Source: Ryuthela nishihirai
Taxonomy: Eukaryota; Arthropoda; Arachnida; Araneae; Heptathelidae
NCBI GenBank assembly: GCA_038380435.1
Contig: JAWZYU010000019.1
Span: 33,629,801-33,693,800, forward strand
Reading direction: 5' to 3'
DNA length: 64,000 nt
The notes beneath the pieces were generated by a model. It had not been told where the DNA came from and did not search any database. It saw only the letters and a list, made by a program, of their open reading frames with translations. Each line of letters begins with the position of its first letter. Within the stretch, counting starts at the first letter, position 1. Shown piece by piece: positions 12,741-23,207 of the stretch. The position numbers were made by a program, and so were the translations under genes.

Positions 12741-13730
12741 GGATTTTTCAGTTGAGCGGTGACTCATCTGTTATAGAAAGGTCTGAGAATTCGACGAAGA
12801 AGGATACTCCACTTTGGGTTATCGTTCAAGAATCTTTATTTTAAACAAACAATATTACAAAGCCTGCAAAATCACAGTGAACATAGAATGAAAACCCCAA
12901 AATTAATATTTGCATTTCTAAACATAATCATTAAAATTATAACGAAAATTTATTTATTAATTTCTGCGATAATGCTATTATGCAAGTGAATCATTTTTGT
13001 TCAGATGTAATGTTAAGACGTGGTCCCATGTGCACCTTAAAAACCCATTTAACGGAAAATTAATGATAGGTCGCAGACCTATTGATATTTTTTCTTTTTT
13101 GGATACACTATTCTAGTGTAACCACTTTAGTGTTAGACAGAGACGACTCACGTAGCTGATGTTAGCCAGATCCTGTTTGTACATATCATTCTGGAATATT
13201 CGGTTTCATCCGTTTCTGTTGATGATCCCAGCGAAATCGCGTCGGGTGTACTTGAACACAGCAGATAACCTCTATTTGTTGTAGGGAATAACTTCGTCTT
13301 TTGCAAGATAGAACATTAACCTTCGGATGGATTGAAGTTTTCCGCTCATCAGAACTCAGTTCCACTCACAAAATATAGGCAATGGACGTTGTGTCGATTT
13401 CCCGGGGGGTTGTAGGAATTGTAGGAATGATATAGCCACGTTTCGACCAGAGGAAAGAGTCGATGTGGGATGATCTCACTTACCGGACTAGGGTTTGGTC
13501 ATATATTCTACATTTCTTTTGCTTTCTTCGCTTAAGTGCAATTTTTGTAGAGATCCACTGGACTAATTTTAGGACTGACTTCAGGGGGAAAATTTGCGAT
13601 AGATATCTCTGACGTAGAGAGATATTAAACCTAAGCTTAAATTGCAGCTAGGCTAAATTTTCAAAAATTTCTATTGCTTGGGAAAAACTACGAACAGAGA
13701 AATCTGACGTGGGTACTTCTTATATATTTA
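12741..13730. other. No recognisable gene
   Basis: Mixed-composition sequence between the tandem repeats and the Tc1 element. I see no repeat family and no long ORF. A stretch at 13484-13578 (minus) is bounded by AG and GTAAGT and is open in one frame for 31 codons, but this is not distinctive enough to call. Confidence 0.4.
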
Positions 13731-14927
13731 AGTGTCATTGAATTAGGGACAACATCCTAATAACGTGTTGGACCACCTCTAAACCCTGATAACGGCCGCC
13801 ACGCGACGAGGCAATGACTCCATAAACTTGCATAAATGTTCCACAGGTATGGCGATCCATACATCATCCAGAACTGTCGACATTTCTCTCCATGTCGTCG
13901 CTGATGGGACACAGGCCAGAACACTCTGCTCGATGGTATCCCAAAGATTTTTTATGGGGTTTGAATCTAGGCTTCTAGGTGGCCAATTAATTATTTCAAA
14001 GTTAGCAGAATGCTCCTGCAACCATGCAGTAGCCAACCTGGACCTGTGAGATGAACAATTGTCTTGCTGGTAGATGCCATCTCCATTGGGATGCATGATA
14101 GCCATAAATGGGTGTAAATGGTCAGCCATGTACAGTACATACTACGTACCGGGATGCATTGAGAGTCGTCGGTACACGTATCAAAGGTCCCAGAGACGTC
14201 CAACTGAAGACACCCCAGGCCATCAATGAGCCACCACCAGCTTGTACTGTTACGACCTGACATGCAGGATCCATGGATTCATGGGGTTGGCGCCATATCA
14301 TCAAGTCTCCCATTGGCATGAAGAAGTTTAAATTGGGATTCATCACTCCAGACTATCCATTGCCAATATCGATGGTCCAGTTTCGACGTACTTTAGCCCA
14401 GGCAAGGCGTTGAGCCTGGTGTCGTGAGACTGTCGTAGGTCAGCGACTCCTGACAATGAAGGGAATGCTGCACAGTCCCTGCACTGACTTCCCGACTGTT
14501 ACCCGCGTTCAGATGGGAGATGATTTCAGATAATATCTGGTCCCTATTGGTCCGTACGATGCGGGTCAGATGGGAAAGCCCCATGATTATTCAAGACTGG
14601 CTGTCCTTTGCAGTTTGTCAGGGTGCTTGTTTTTTCGCCGGAATTTTCATATTCCCGGAACACTCTTGAAACTGTCGTACGAGAAAATCCAAAGTTCGTT
14701 GACAATTTCAGAGATCAAGTGTCTCATCCATCGGGCACCTACGATCTGCCCTCTGCCAAATGTATTTAAATCTCGCTCCTTTCCCATTAAGCTCCTCACG
14801 ACGAATGTTTGTGGAAGCCAAAGCTGACAGCTATATGTGACCAGAGTTTCAGCCACGCATGATCGCAAATGCGGGACTTATGATACTGAATTTGGATAAC
14901 TTCTCCTATCCCTAATTCAATGTCACT
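13731..14927 (-). mobile_element. Tc1/mariner-type DNA transposon, inactivated
   Basis: A 1.2 kb unit bounded by imperfect terminal inverted repeats: 'agtgtcattgaattaggga' at the left edge and the reverse complement of 'agtgacattgaattaggga' at the right edge (about 14909-14927). The left TIR is preceded by TA, the expected target dinucleotide of the superfamily. The right TA is not preserved. Length and TIR layout fit classic Tc1 elements of about 1.2-1.3 kb. The transposase inside is broken. Confidence 0.85.
13779..14870 (-). pseudogene. Tc1-like DDE transposase pseudogene
   Basis: Read on the minus strand, pieces of one transposase lie in order but in different frames. The N-terminal piece (about 14870-14647) has the 'ERDLNTFGRGQIVG' helix-turn-helix start. 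The second DNA-binding piece (14584-14393) has 'LTRIVRTNRDQ' and 'GTVQHSLH'. A middle catalytic piece (about 14346-14122) has 'WRQPHESMDPACQ' and 'MAWGVFSW'. The C-terminal piece (14129-13779) has 'YQQDNCSSHRS', with the second catalytic Asp, and 'NPIKNLWDTIEQ', with the final acidic residue. The protein would have cut and pasted the element at TA sites from the nucleus. Frameshifts between the pieces make it non-functional. Family assignment is firm; the exact number of lesions was not counted. Confidence 0.85.
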
Positions 14928-14966
14928 TCAGTAATATATGTTCAGTTTGCATGTAGCAGAATCCAG

Positions 14967-15365
14967 GGGGGGGGGGGGGGGGGTTGACTCAGTCGGTAGT
15001 GCGCCAGGCTCGTAATCTGCAGTTCCCACATTCGTGTTCCAGATGGATCAACGTTGAGATTTATCTCCACAAAACTCCCCACCCTTCCCACGGTCAGTAG
15101 GGAACATCAATGGGCTTGGAAAGGCCGCCGTCTATCAGATGGGACGTTAAGCCATGGCCACGTGTGTGGGAGAGCCATACTCTGTGCACGTTAAAGAACA
15201 CGCTGGATGGCCTTGACGGGAGGCTACCATCTGTCTCCCAACAGCTGTTCCAGTGGGTCCCCTCTCCCAACATTCTCTGAGCTTTCGGTGTCCTTGTGAC
15301 TTGGCCATTTACCCCATTGTGTGCAAAAAGTGGCGCTCAGAGGTGAAATAACCAACCAACCAAAC
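14967..15365 (+). mobile_element. SINE-A copy with poly-G 5' end
   Basis: Same family as the reference copy at 40198. It starts in a run of about 17 G, followed by an A-box-like 'tgactcagtcgg' and a damaged B box. The 3' end is 'accaaccaaccaaa'. It is flanked by a 10 bp target-site duplication with one mismatch (cagaatccag at 14957-14966, cagaatcgag at 15366-15375). Confidence 0.85.
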
Positions 15366-15375
15366 CAGAATCGAG

Positions 15376-15950
15376 TCCTCGTTCCTGGGAAGAGTCTTCA
15401 CTTACGGTATGGTTACTTTGATTTGAATCTTACTGAATGTTGTCACTTTAACTTTAATTTAGATTGTTTAAGTACATTTGGTGTACTAAAACATGATTGC
15501 AATGTAAAATCATTCACCTCTCTAAGACTACGGTGGAACTTTGTTTACTTTGAAATTTCAATAAATTTGAATTATTTTTGTTATTGTTTTTAAACCAAAA
15601 TCAGTATTTTGGTCAATTATTTAAAACATCTACTATCGCAATTACAGTTAGGTAATACGGGAAAACGTATTAATCGCTTGTGGGTTGTTCCTGGTTCGAG
15701 TCTAAAACTTCTTTCGGCGACTCTTTCAAAATTATTTGTTATAAAGCAAATTTCGAAGTAGATCAACAGTAAATACTAATATGTAGTCCTGAGAGTTGGA
15801 AATTCTGAATGGTTAATTATTTTAGTTAATGCGGGTCATACTTAGTTCATTCCGCATGTCACAAAGAGAAAAAGTGGCGGGTGACACTACCATATGTTCC
15901 TAAACAGCTCTTCAGTGTCTTTCTTTCCCCCTACACTACTTTTAGTAGCA
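15376..15950. other. AT-rich sequence, nothing recognised
   Basis: No repeat family or coding signal seen. A lone 'ggttcgagtc' B-box-like motif near 15693 may be all that is left of an old tRNA-derived SINE. Confidence 0.4.
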
Positions 15951-16690
15951 ATTGGAAACCGTTCAGTGCCTCTTAAAACTGTTCAATGTCCCCTCGTAAC
16001 TATACAGAGATCCACTGAAACTTTTCGATGTTCTCCTTGAGACTGTTTGGAATCTCCATACAAACTATTCAGTGTATTCTCTGATACTGCCAAATCTCCA
16101 ACTGAAGCTAATTTATTACCGTTAGAAACTTTTAAGGGTACCCTTTGATACTGTTCAAAGTTCACATTGTAATATTTTAAGGTACCTATGGTACCCTATT
16201 ACCTATAAGTACCCCTATTTGGAATCTCGATTGAAACATTATATATCCCTTGTTACTTTTAAAGCTCTCTTTGAAACAGTTCGGTATCCTCTAGAAACTT
16301 TTCGATTCCTTTGATACTGGTCAAAGCTCTCATTGACGGTTTTCCATGTTCTCCTTAAGATTGTTTTGGGTTCCTTTGAAACTGTTCACTAGACTCTATA
16401 AATATTTTTACCACCCATCCATCTTCAAACTGTTAAGCAGCCCCTTGAAGCTGTTCAATGTATGCTTTCAAATGTTAAGTGTCAGCTTTTATATTGTTCA
16501 GTGACGCTTTTGTAGCATACTTTGAAATATTTTAGCGGTCCTTGAAACTGTTCAATCTTCGTCTTGAGCCCTTGAAACTGTTCACTGCTAAAACAAATTC
16601 AGTACCCAGAATAAAAATGTTCTGCATATACCTCATAATGTTTCAGTGTCTTCAACTCCCCTTGTAACTGCCCCTGAGATCCTAATGTTT
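15951..16690. repeat. Degenerate tandem repeat, about 30 bp unit
   Basis: Variants of 'ccttgaaactgttcagtgt' recur roughly every 30 bases across more than 700 bp, with heavy divergence (cttaaaactgttcaatgtc, ctttgaaactgttcactag, ccttgaagctgttcaatgt and others). No ORF spans it convincingly. It looks like an old minisatellite. Confidence 0.6.
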
Positions 16691-17623
16691 CAGGTTTTTA
16701 TTCTATTAATATTTCGCATTATTATTATTACAGATCTCTAATGATCCAATTAAAAGAATTAAATTAAAGAACTGTGCATCAAAAAAGAAATGTTTCTCTG
16801 GGGCCAATCAACTCGATCCAATTTGTGACTGACTTGTAACATTAAATTCTAACTTATGCAAATCACTTCGCCAATCTAAAAACAACATAAAATTTATATA
16901 TATATATGCAATTTTCTCTGAGTCAACTTTCTAGTTGGCTAAAGCTTAGAGGTGCGGCTAATAGGAACTTCAGATGGACTCATTTAGATCCAGAGACGCC
17001 ATTATTAGAATAATAAACAAACTCCGAGCTTTAGTTACGTCTAGATATCAATATTCTTGCCCCGTGGTAAATCCTGAGAGGCGACCGACATTCTAAATAG
17101 CCTCTCTCTCTCTTCACCATCACAACTTATTATGTGACCTGAAGCTTGTGTAAATGAATTGAGAGCTTTCAAAAGTATCAAAACTTCTTGGTTGCGGAAT
17201 AGTTTTCACCGCAGAGTTGAAGTGTGGAAAGCTATCAATCACCACAAAGCCAGTCTCCATCAATGTACCGGAACTGGTCTTTGAAGCTGCAGCGTGTAAT
17301 TTAATCAGCCCATAATTCCATTCCACGAATATAATCGCTTCTAAAGAACATATAAGATCCGTGTATGTTAAATAGGCTTCCATTATGTTCCTTCTCGGAG
17401 TTTGTGGTTCTTTTTGTCTCTCTCATTACCCTAGTAACCTAACTGATGCTTAGAATCGAGAACGAAATTCCGATTTTGTTACATACCTTTGCTATATATG
17501 GTTAAAGGTTAAGCTAAGCTGGATATTATGATCATAATAATGCGTTCCTGAAATGACATAAACAGAAATCTTCATAGATTCTAAGCTATATGTTTCTAGC
17601 CCTAATAAAATATTATAGAGTTT
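16691..17623. other. Unique-looking sequence, one unrecognised minus ORF
   Basis: No mobile element recognised. An 87-codon minus-strand ORF at 17120-17383 starts with Met, has balanced composition and ends 'SFRSHNKL'. I do not recognise any domain in it, there is no supporting splice or promoter evidence, and it could be chance. Confidence 0.3.
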
Positions 17624-18118
17624 CCATGTTATGTCAATGGGAACTAACTTTCAAGTTTTATAACTTATACAATATACATTTAATGGAAAAATGTGAATAA
17701 GATAAAGATCATAATCAAATTTATTTAAATCTCGTTTTTCGACAATATTCGTTCAATATTTTAAGAATTATCGAAGCTGGAATGTTTAACAATAAACTAT
17801 CTTGTTTTATAAAAATCATTCATTGTTGTGTAACAGTTAAATAATCCTTATTCTAACTTCTAATATATATATTATTAAATTGTTTGAAACAATACACATT
17901 ATATAAGTTGTAATTAATTCCCTAGGTAAATGTTTATGATGCGTTATACTGTTGTGAAATATTCAAACTTTCATAACTTTTAACACTGAACAAATATTGC
18001 GGAAATTCGAGATTAAAATAGAATTGATTATGATTTTCACCTTCAGTCACATTTTTCCATTAAATTCACATTTCAGAAGTTATAAAGTTTCGAAGTTAGA
18101 TTCACATTGGCATAACAG
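17624..18118. mobile_element. Family D foldback/MITE-like element
   Basis: The left arm (about 17624-17797) and right arm (about 17950-18118) are imperfect inverted repeats around a loop of about 155 bp. End motifs are 'ccatgttatgtcaatggg' on the left and 'cattggcataacagt' on the right. Shared interior motifs are 'aaatctcg', 'caatattcgttcaatatt' and 'cacatttttccattaa'. There is no ORF. Related copies lie at 53467-53891, 32955-33400, 19913-20690 and 24728-24905, which makes this a dispersed non-autonomous family. Confidence 0.65.
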
Positions 18119-18162
18119 TGAAATTTCCTAATATTTTGGTAGAGCAGTGTATATTTAAATAG

Positions 18163-18335
18163 AGTGCAGGGTCTGGATCAACAGGTAGTGAGGCAATCTC
18201 GTAACATGATGTTCCTAGATTGGAGTCCTCATTGCAGATGTTGAGATTTTCTCCGCCACACACCCCACTATACCTTCAGTAAGATAGGGTACACTCATGA
18301 GTTTGGAAAGGCCGTCCGTCGGTTGGAACAAGAAG
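18163..18335 (+). mobile_element. SINE-A, 5' part only
   Basis: A degraded head ('gggtctggatcaacaggtagt') and the 'gttgagattttctccgcc' block are followed by 'gtttggaaaggccg'. The copy then stops, so the 3' half is missing. It is old, judged by substitutions throughout. Confidence 0.6.
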
Positions 18336-18626
18336 ACGGGGACATTTCGTATTCACTTTATTGAATTTATCTTATTGAATAATATCGCATTTCGTAAAAA
18401 TACACCTTATTGAAAACCATGTCTAATCTTTCATAAATGCAGGATACCGTGTGTAGGACAGCCTTTAAATATAGCGATGAATAATGATAAAACACAACTT
18501 AAGTAGATAATCAATGGAAACCACCAGGGTGTTATTAAAGGTTATTCTGAACGCAATAAATAACACTCAAATTCTATTAAATTTCATATAATGTATTTTA
18601 TAAAAGAATGAATATATTTTTTTCAA
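18336..18626. repeat. AT-rich; contains a diverged relative of the 19083 tandem unit
   Basis: Within 18475-18615 the order 'cttaagtagat', 'ctcaaattctattaaattt' and 'gtattttat' matches the 235 bp unit that is tandemly duplicated at 19083-19533, with much lower similarity. It may be an older third copy. Confidence 0.4.
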
Positions 18627-18675
18627 AAAGATCCGAATCCATGACCTACTGATAATATGTCAGATGCTCTATGAA
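18627..18675 (-). repeat. SINE-C tRNA-like head fragment
   Basis: Reads as the reverse complement of the tRNA-like core seen at 23094-23165 ('aatccatgacctactgataatatgtcagatgctct'-like order). It is truncated and sits just before a SINE-B. Confidence 0.45.
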
Positions 18676-18688
18676 TTCGTGAAGTGTG

Positions 18689-18895
18689 CCGTCCAATGGC
18701 CGAGTGGTTAGCGCGCTTGGCTACTGATATAAGGGGACCTGGGTTCGAGCCCCGGGTAAGACATGGATGTATGCGTCGTTTTCTGCTGAGGTCCTGCCAT
18801 CCTCTCAGACCTTCTACTCTGGCATATAAACTGACAGGCTCCTGTCAGACCTCTGTGGCAAGCAGCTGCTTGAGGGGGTATTTCTTTTATTTAAA
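18689..18895 (+). mobile_element. SINE-B copy
   Basis: The head 'atggccgagtggttagcgcg' (A box) and 'gggttcgagccccgggt' (B box) is followed by the family body ('ctgctgaggtcctgccatcc', 'actgacaggctcctgtcag', 'caagcagctgcttgaggg') and a 'tatttcttttattt' tail. Reference copy at 36402. Confidence 0.85.
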
Positions 18896-19082
18896 AAAAA
18901 AGACTACGAACTGTTATTCAATAACGTGAATATTTCAAAAGAATGCATGTATTATACAAGATTGTATTTTGACTGCATATATCCATCTGTCTCCTAAGCT
19001 GTTGAGTAGAGTTCCTTCCCTATCCTCTTTAAATCTCTTGAGGTCTTTTCCACTCGATCCATTGTCTACAAGTGCCGCATAG

Positions 19083-19533
19083 AGGTAAAACTTAAGTAGA
19101 TGATGAGAGGAATGTGAACGAACATAATTTCCCATATAGATGTAGTATACAATCACAACGTTATAAAATTTCCTTATCGCTTAAGGAATTCTTAAGTATA
19201 GCTCAAATTCTATTAAATTTTAAGGTGTATTTTATGAAAAAAAATGCATAAACAAAGGACAATTTGTTTACAACACACCCCACACATCCGTACACTTCCC
19301 CAACTTAAGGTAAAACTTAAGTAGATGATGAGAGGAATGTGAACGAACATAATTTCCCATATAGATGTAGTATACAATCACAACGTTATCAAATTTTCTT
19401 ATCGCTTAAGGAATTTTTAAGTATAGCTCAAATTCTATTAAATTTTAGGGTGTATTTTATAAAAAAAATGCATAAACAAAGGACAATTTCTTTACAACAC
19501 ACCCCACACATCCGCACACTTCCCCAACTTTCT
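19083..19533. repeat. 235 bp tandem duplication, two copies
   Basis: 'aggtaaaacttaagtagatg' begins at 19083 and again at 19318. The copies run in parallel to 'cttccccaactt' with only scattered differences, so the duplication is recent. AT-rich, non-coding. Confidence 0.85.
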
Positions 19534-19564
19534 AGAATTTAAATTAAAATTTAAATTCTAGAAA
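19529..19564. repeat. 36 bp perfect palindrome
   Basis: Seventeen-base arms (19529-19545 and 19548-19564, 'tttctagaatttaaatt' and its reverse complement) surround a two-base centre. It lies directly at the end of the 235 bp tandem duplication and could form a cruciform or hairpin. Confidence 0.8.
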
Positions 19565-19792
19565 CATGCTGTCTTAAATTTTGTTTTCTCACAGAGAGAA
19601 TATATCTCGAAGAACTGCTAAATGACAAAAAGAAATAAGTCACGCATATATTTATATCCATCAAATAAATCATAACTAAGCTGCAATTGATCGTATAACT
19701 GGATAAAAAAATATGAAGAGTGCAACATAGGCAAACAGTTCTGACAACTTATTTTAACGATTGCGGAAAATTGAGTTTCAAGAACTACTTAC

Positions 19793-19878
19793 CTTATTAA
19801 ATCACCGTGAGCCAGTAATGGTCCTCGACGGATTTTAGATAAGAAGTTTAAAGAAGCGAAAATAATTTCGCACTTACA
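19793..19878 (-). CDS. Weak internal-exon candidate
   Basis: On the minus strand an open frame of 28 codons is preceded by 'gtaatacag' and followed by AAG|GTAAGTAGT, a consensus 5' splice site. The peptide reads CKCEIIFASLNF...RRGPLLAHGDLIR, with mixed rather than AT-driven composition. I recognise no family, the 3' splice site has a poor pyrimidine tract, and frames of this length occur by chance. Treat as a hint only. Confidence 0.18.
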
Positions 19879-19912
19879 CTGTATTACTCAAATTATAACA
19901 CTCCCGTGTTAC

Positions 19913-20690
19913 GCTGGTGGAAGAGAAATTTTAACCTCGAAAATAAAATTTTTTGTTTGCAATAGAAAATCGTAACAGAAGATAAAAGTCTTAACCAATT
20001 CTTTTTTCAAATCTCGATTTACAACAATATTTGTTTAATGTAGCAGTAGTTGCAACGGCAAAAATACCTCTGTGGCAAGCAGCTGCTTGAGGGGGTATTT
20101 ATTTATTTATTTTTTTATTAATTTTAATGAAGAGTATTGAAATATTTCTTTTCAAGCAACTCGCTGGGGTTTGTCGACCACGAATTTGTCGAGGTTTTTC
20201 CAACAGAATCCTCTTAAAATTTCAGAAGACATTTCAGGACTTACATGTAAAACTTTCTAGAAGATTAGAAAACCACCACATCAATAACACTATAGGTATA
20301 TTTGGGGAAAAATATTATAAATATTGAATTTTTATTCAGTGAGCACGAGCAAAAATAACTTATTAAACCTCAGCAATTTCAACTTTTGCTTTTTTTTTTA
20401 AGTTAGATTCAATAAATTAAAATCAACGAGTTTTGACATTCATATACGTTAAGTTCAGGCTTCCAATAAAATTTTCTGAAATCCACTTCAATGTTTTCTC
20501 AACCCACAGGTTTCGACATAATTTTTTTTCTTATCGGATATCGAGAATAAATAGATTTTATTGAGATCTTTAAACTATCTCGTGTCATATTTTTTCATAA
20601 AAAAAGCCATTTGAGAAGTACAGAGTTCTGTACCTAAATTAGTGTTGACTTAACACTAATTGTTGACTTAACACTAACTCTACGTAAAAA
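19913..20690. mobile_element. Family D element, interrupted copy
   Basis: The left-arm motifs ('aaatctcgatttacaacaat', 'atttgtttaatgt') end near 20060 and the right-arm motifs ('gatatcgagaataaatag', 'gtcatattttttcataaaaa') resume at about 20510-20610. A SINE-B tail with shared flank (20068-20147) and AT-rich filler lie between them. A small repeat of 'gttgacttaacactaa' (20643-20682) closes the copy. Confidence 0.45.
20068..20147 (+). repeat. SINE-B tail plus flank, duplicated at 21428-21505
   Basis: 'cctctgtggcaagcagctgc' through 'gagggggtattt' is the SINE-B 3' end. The similarity to 21428-21505 continues beyond the SINE tail into 'ttttattaatttNaatgaagagtatNgaaatatttct'-type flank. That indicates duplication of a segment rather than two separate SINE insertions. 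Confidence 0.65.
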
Positions 20691-21279
20691 AAGTGCCGCT
20701 GTATATATATTCTAGTAAAAAAGTTGTTCCTATAAATTTTACTTAAATATAACAATTCTAATGATAAAGATAACAGTTCCTTTTCAAGTGCTGGTAAAAT
20801 TGTCTCTAATTGTATTCATAAAATTAAACCTTTGTTTGATGTAAGGCTGCATTAAGGCGCTTTTGGGGAAGCATTTTTTTAGATGTATCGATGTCGATAG
20901 ATAGATAGGTGATCAAAATTATCTTATTAACTTTTCTCGAATAGCTTGTAGACAACCTTAAGAACTCATTTGATCTCTGTTTAATCAATAAGAGAGCTTG
21001 GTTACAGTTTTTTTTATGATACAAATGAAAAAAAAAAAGGTAAAATAATATTTTTTGTAGACCTTAATCACAGTGTCTAAAGTGTCAAGATGAATATTGG
21101 AATTCAGAAGATTTAGATTCTGCGTTCAACCTGAACAAATGATTTCATTCAAGCAGAAAATTTAGAAATTAAAACAAGTTTATTGATTTTAAACACTTTT
21201 TTGATTCTGAATAATCAGGCACCTCGATTTAATCTAAAAAATCTTGAAGTGTAAGAAAGCTGTCGATTAAAATATTTGT
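20691..21279. other. AT-rich sequence, nothing recognised
   Basis: No gene, SINE or tandem repeat seen. A few short ORFs are explained by low-complexity A/T composition. Confidence 0.4.
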
Positions 21280-21470
21280 GCTGCAGTAGCGCGCTAAGCT
21301 ACTGATCTAAGGGATATGGGTTCGAGCCCCGGGTAAGGCATAGCTGTTTGTGTCGTTTTTCTGCTGAGGGCCTGCCATCCTCTTAGACCTTCTACTATGG
21401 CATATAAACTGACAGGCTCCTGTCAGACCTCTGTGGCAAGCAGCTGCTTGAGGGGGTATTTATTTTTTTA
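21280..21470 (+). mobile_element. SINE-B, head-damaged copy
   Basis: The head starts within 'tagcgcgctaagctactgat', so the A box is largely lost. The B box 'gggttcgagccccgggtaa' and the full body to 'gagggggtatttattttttt' are intact. Confidence 0.8.
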
Positions 21471-21499
21471 TTAATTTCAATGAAGAGTATAGAAATATT

Positions 21500-21710
21500 T
21501 CTGGCCGAGTGGTTAGAATGCTTGGATATTGGTCAAAGAGATTTGGTTCGAGCTCTGGATAACACATGGGCATTTCTATTCAAATGTTGTCATTCTGCTG
21601 AGGTCTCGCCTTCCTGACAGATTTTTCTGTATATTGAATTAAACTTGACAGGCTAGTGACAAACCTCTAATGTAAACGAGCTGCTTGAGGGATAATTTAT
21701 TTTTCTTATA
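21500..21710 (+). mobile_element. SINE-B, old diverged copy
   Basis: The A box 'tggccgagtggttag' and B box 'tggttcgagctctgg' are recognisable. The body is heavily mutated but keeps 'ctgctgaggtc', 'cttgacaggct' and 'gagctgcttgaggg'. It directly follows another SINE-B. Confidence 0.75.
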
Positions 21711-22029
21711 GACACATTTATGTTATACTCCCTGGTTTCGAGAATTTCCTAGTATTAAGCAACTTTTTTGTCTCTTACGCCATAAATAAAAAGAAAGAAC
21801 ATCATCCAAGATCTCTGTTAGATTCATTGTCTATCACTTCTGCAGCTCAGAGAAGATCATCATCGCAATATTGTTTACACTTATGTTTCCATTCTTGTTC
21901 CCGAAAGCATCATTTTCTACTTTTCAATCCTGGTTCATTTAACGATCACCGGATTTATCACGAAAGGAATACAACAATGTGTATCATTGTCTTCGGAATT
22001 GTTTCTTAACACATCCGTGGCAAAGTCGA

Positions 22030-22126
22030 TTATTGCGCGTAGAAGGTATCATTTGGCGACCTCAAATACAACAACATCAAGCCACCAAGGATAAAAATAA
22101 AAACACCTAAAGCCCAGCCGAGTATC
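22030..22126 (-). CDS. Weak terminal-exon candidate with a membrane segment
   Basis: Read on the minus strand, an open frame after 'gttgtgaag' gives ILGWALGVFIFILGGLMLLY followed by LRSPNDTFYAQ and a stop. The first part would form a single hydrophobic helix with a short polar tail, as in the C-terminus of a membrane protein. The 3' splice site is weak, and hydrophobic peptides are common in T-rich DNA, so this may be chance. Confidence 0.15.
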
Positions 22127-22266
22127 CTTCACAACTTCCTAATAATGATCTTTAAGCTGCTACGTTCATTCGAACTATCGTCGACAATGTAGTGACTCCA
22201 TTGCCCCAAGTGATGATTATGTATCCCTAACGTACGTACGATGTGCCTAAAGGCCTTTTTCTATAG

Positions 22267-22307
22267 GGTCCTGATGCTGCAGATCGTTACGATACTAAAG
22301 GAAATGC
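22267..22307 (+). CDS. Micro-exon candidate
   Basis: A 41 bp stretch is preceded by a pyrimidine-rich 3' splice site ('cctttttctatag') and followed by the consensus 5' splice site GTAAGT. One frame reads GPDAADRYDTKGN, a hydrophilic peptide rich in Asp that does not look AT-driven. Its size fits neuronal micro-exons, but no neighbouring exon could be joined to it. Confidence 0.25.
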
Positions 22308-23093
22308 GTAAGTTTCCCACCCTAAGGTCGTCAGAGAAATGAGAACTTTATGATTTAATGACTTTGAAAGGCTTCAAATTGCAAATGCGGCAATAAAATA
22401 TGAACGAAGGTCTGTTATTTATTCCTTCAATCCGTATTACGGTTGTATCTCGGCAATGATGTTTTTGCATCCGTATTTTGCATTAGAGAGTTCGGTTGTG
22501 TGCTACATTTCATCCAATTAAAAGAAATAAATATTCATTAAGAAATTATGTAGAATTAATTAATGACTAATTAGTTGGTCGCTAATCAATCGACCTTGCG
22601 AAATCTGTTTCATTTGAATAAATACCCTTGTTTTGAGTTCTGAAGGGTACGCATTATTGCGTCACTGATTGGTCTACAGGCTCCACTAGTAAAATTCATG
22701 GCTGACCCAAATTGGCAGGACACAAAACAAAACAATATCGAGATCATAAAAATGGTTTAATAAATATTTTTTAACAATAATAACTCAGAGGAAAACGTTT
22801 CGTAGAACTCATAACAATTAATCTTCACAGAATTAATTTGGTTGAGCTTACAAAGCTTAGAGCAAGATATTATTGTTTCCATGAATGAATGAAACAAATA
22901 AAAATAAAATATTCATTTATTAAATAAATCAGTGAAATAAACAAGTAACAAAATATTTATTTCCTTAATAAATCAATAAAATAAATGATAAATAAATAAA
23001 AATATTGGAAAGGAAATTATAATAAATTAACGAAAACCAAAATGTGACTGAATACTGTTAGAATAATATAGAGGAAAAATTATCATTAGCTGG

Positions 23094-23165
23094 GTGAGAT
23101 CTGAACCCACGACCTCCTGGTAATATGTTAGGTGCTCTGACCACTGAGCTACCGGCCACCGAACA
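23094..23165 (-). repeat. SINE-C tRNA-like core (left arm)
   Basis: On the minus strand: 'ccggtagctcagtggtcag' (A box TAGCTCAGTGG), then 'gaggtcgtgggttcagatct' (a mutated B box). The partner on the plus strand is at about 24135-24195, and a partial copy lies at about 23838-23890. It resembles a tRNA but lacks a paired acceptor stem, so it is not called as a tRNA gene. Confidence 0.6.
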
Positions 23166-23207
23166 GTCATCCTCTATTAGTGGCTTTAAACATTACACTA
23201 TAGAATA

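Larger units (their letters stand above)
21711..23055. other. Unique-looking region with weak exon candidates
   Basis: No recognised mobile element. G+C is somewhat higher at 21790-22350 than in the neighbours. The rest (22480-23040) is AT-rich with 'aataaataaa'-like runs. Two exon-like signals are listed separately. Confidence 0.4.

Noticed and set aside
13484..13578. Minus-strand exon-like stretch bounded by a pyrimidine-rich AG and GTAAGTGAG, 31 open codons
   Set aside because: It lies next to a dead transposon, the peptide is basic and unrecognised, and signals of this strength are expected by chance in 64 kb.
13828..14049. Plus-strand ORF over the Tc1 element
   Set aside because: Antisense of the transposase pseudogene.
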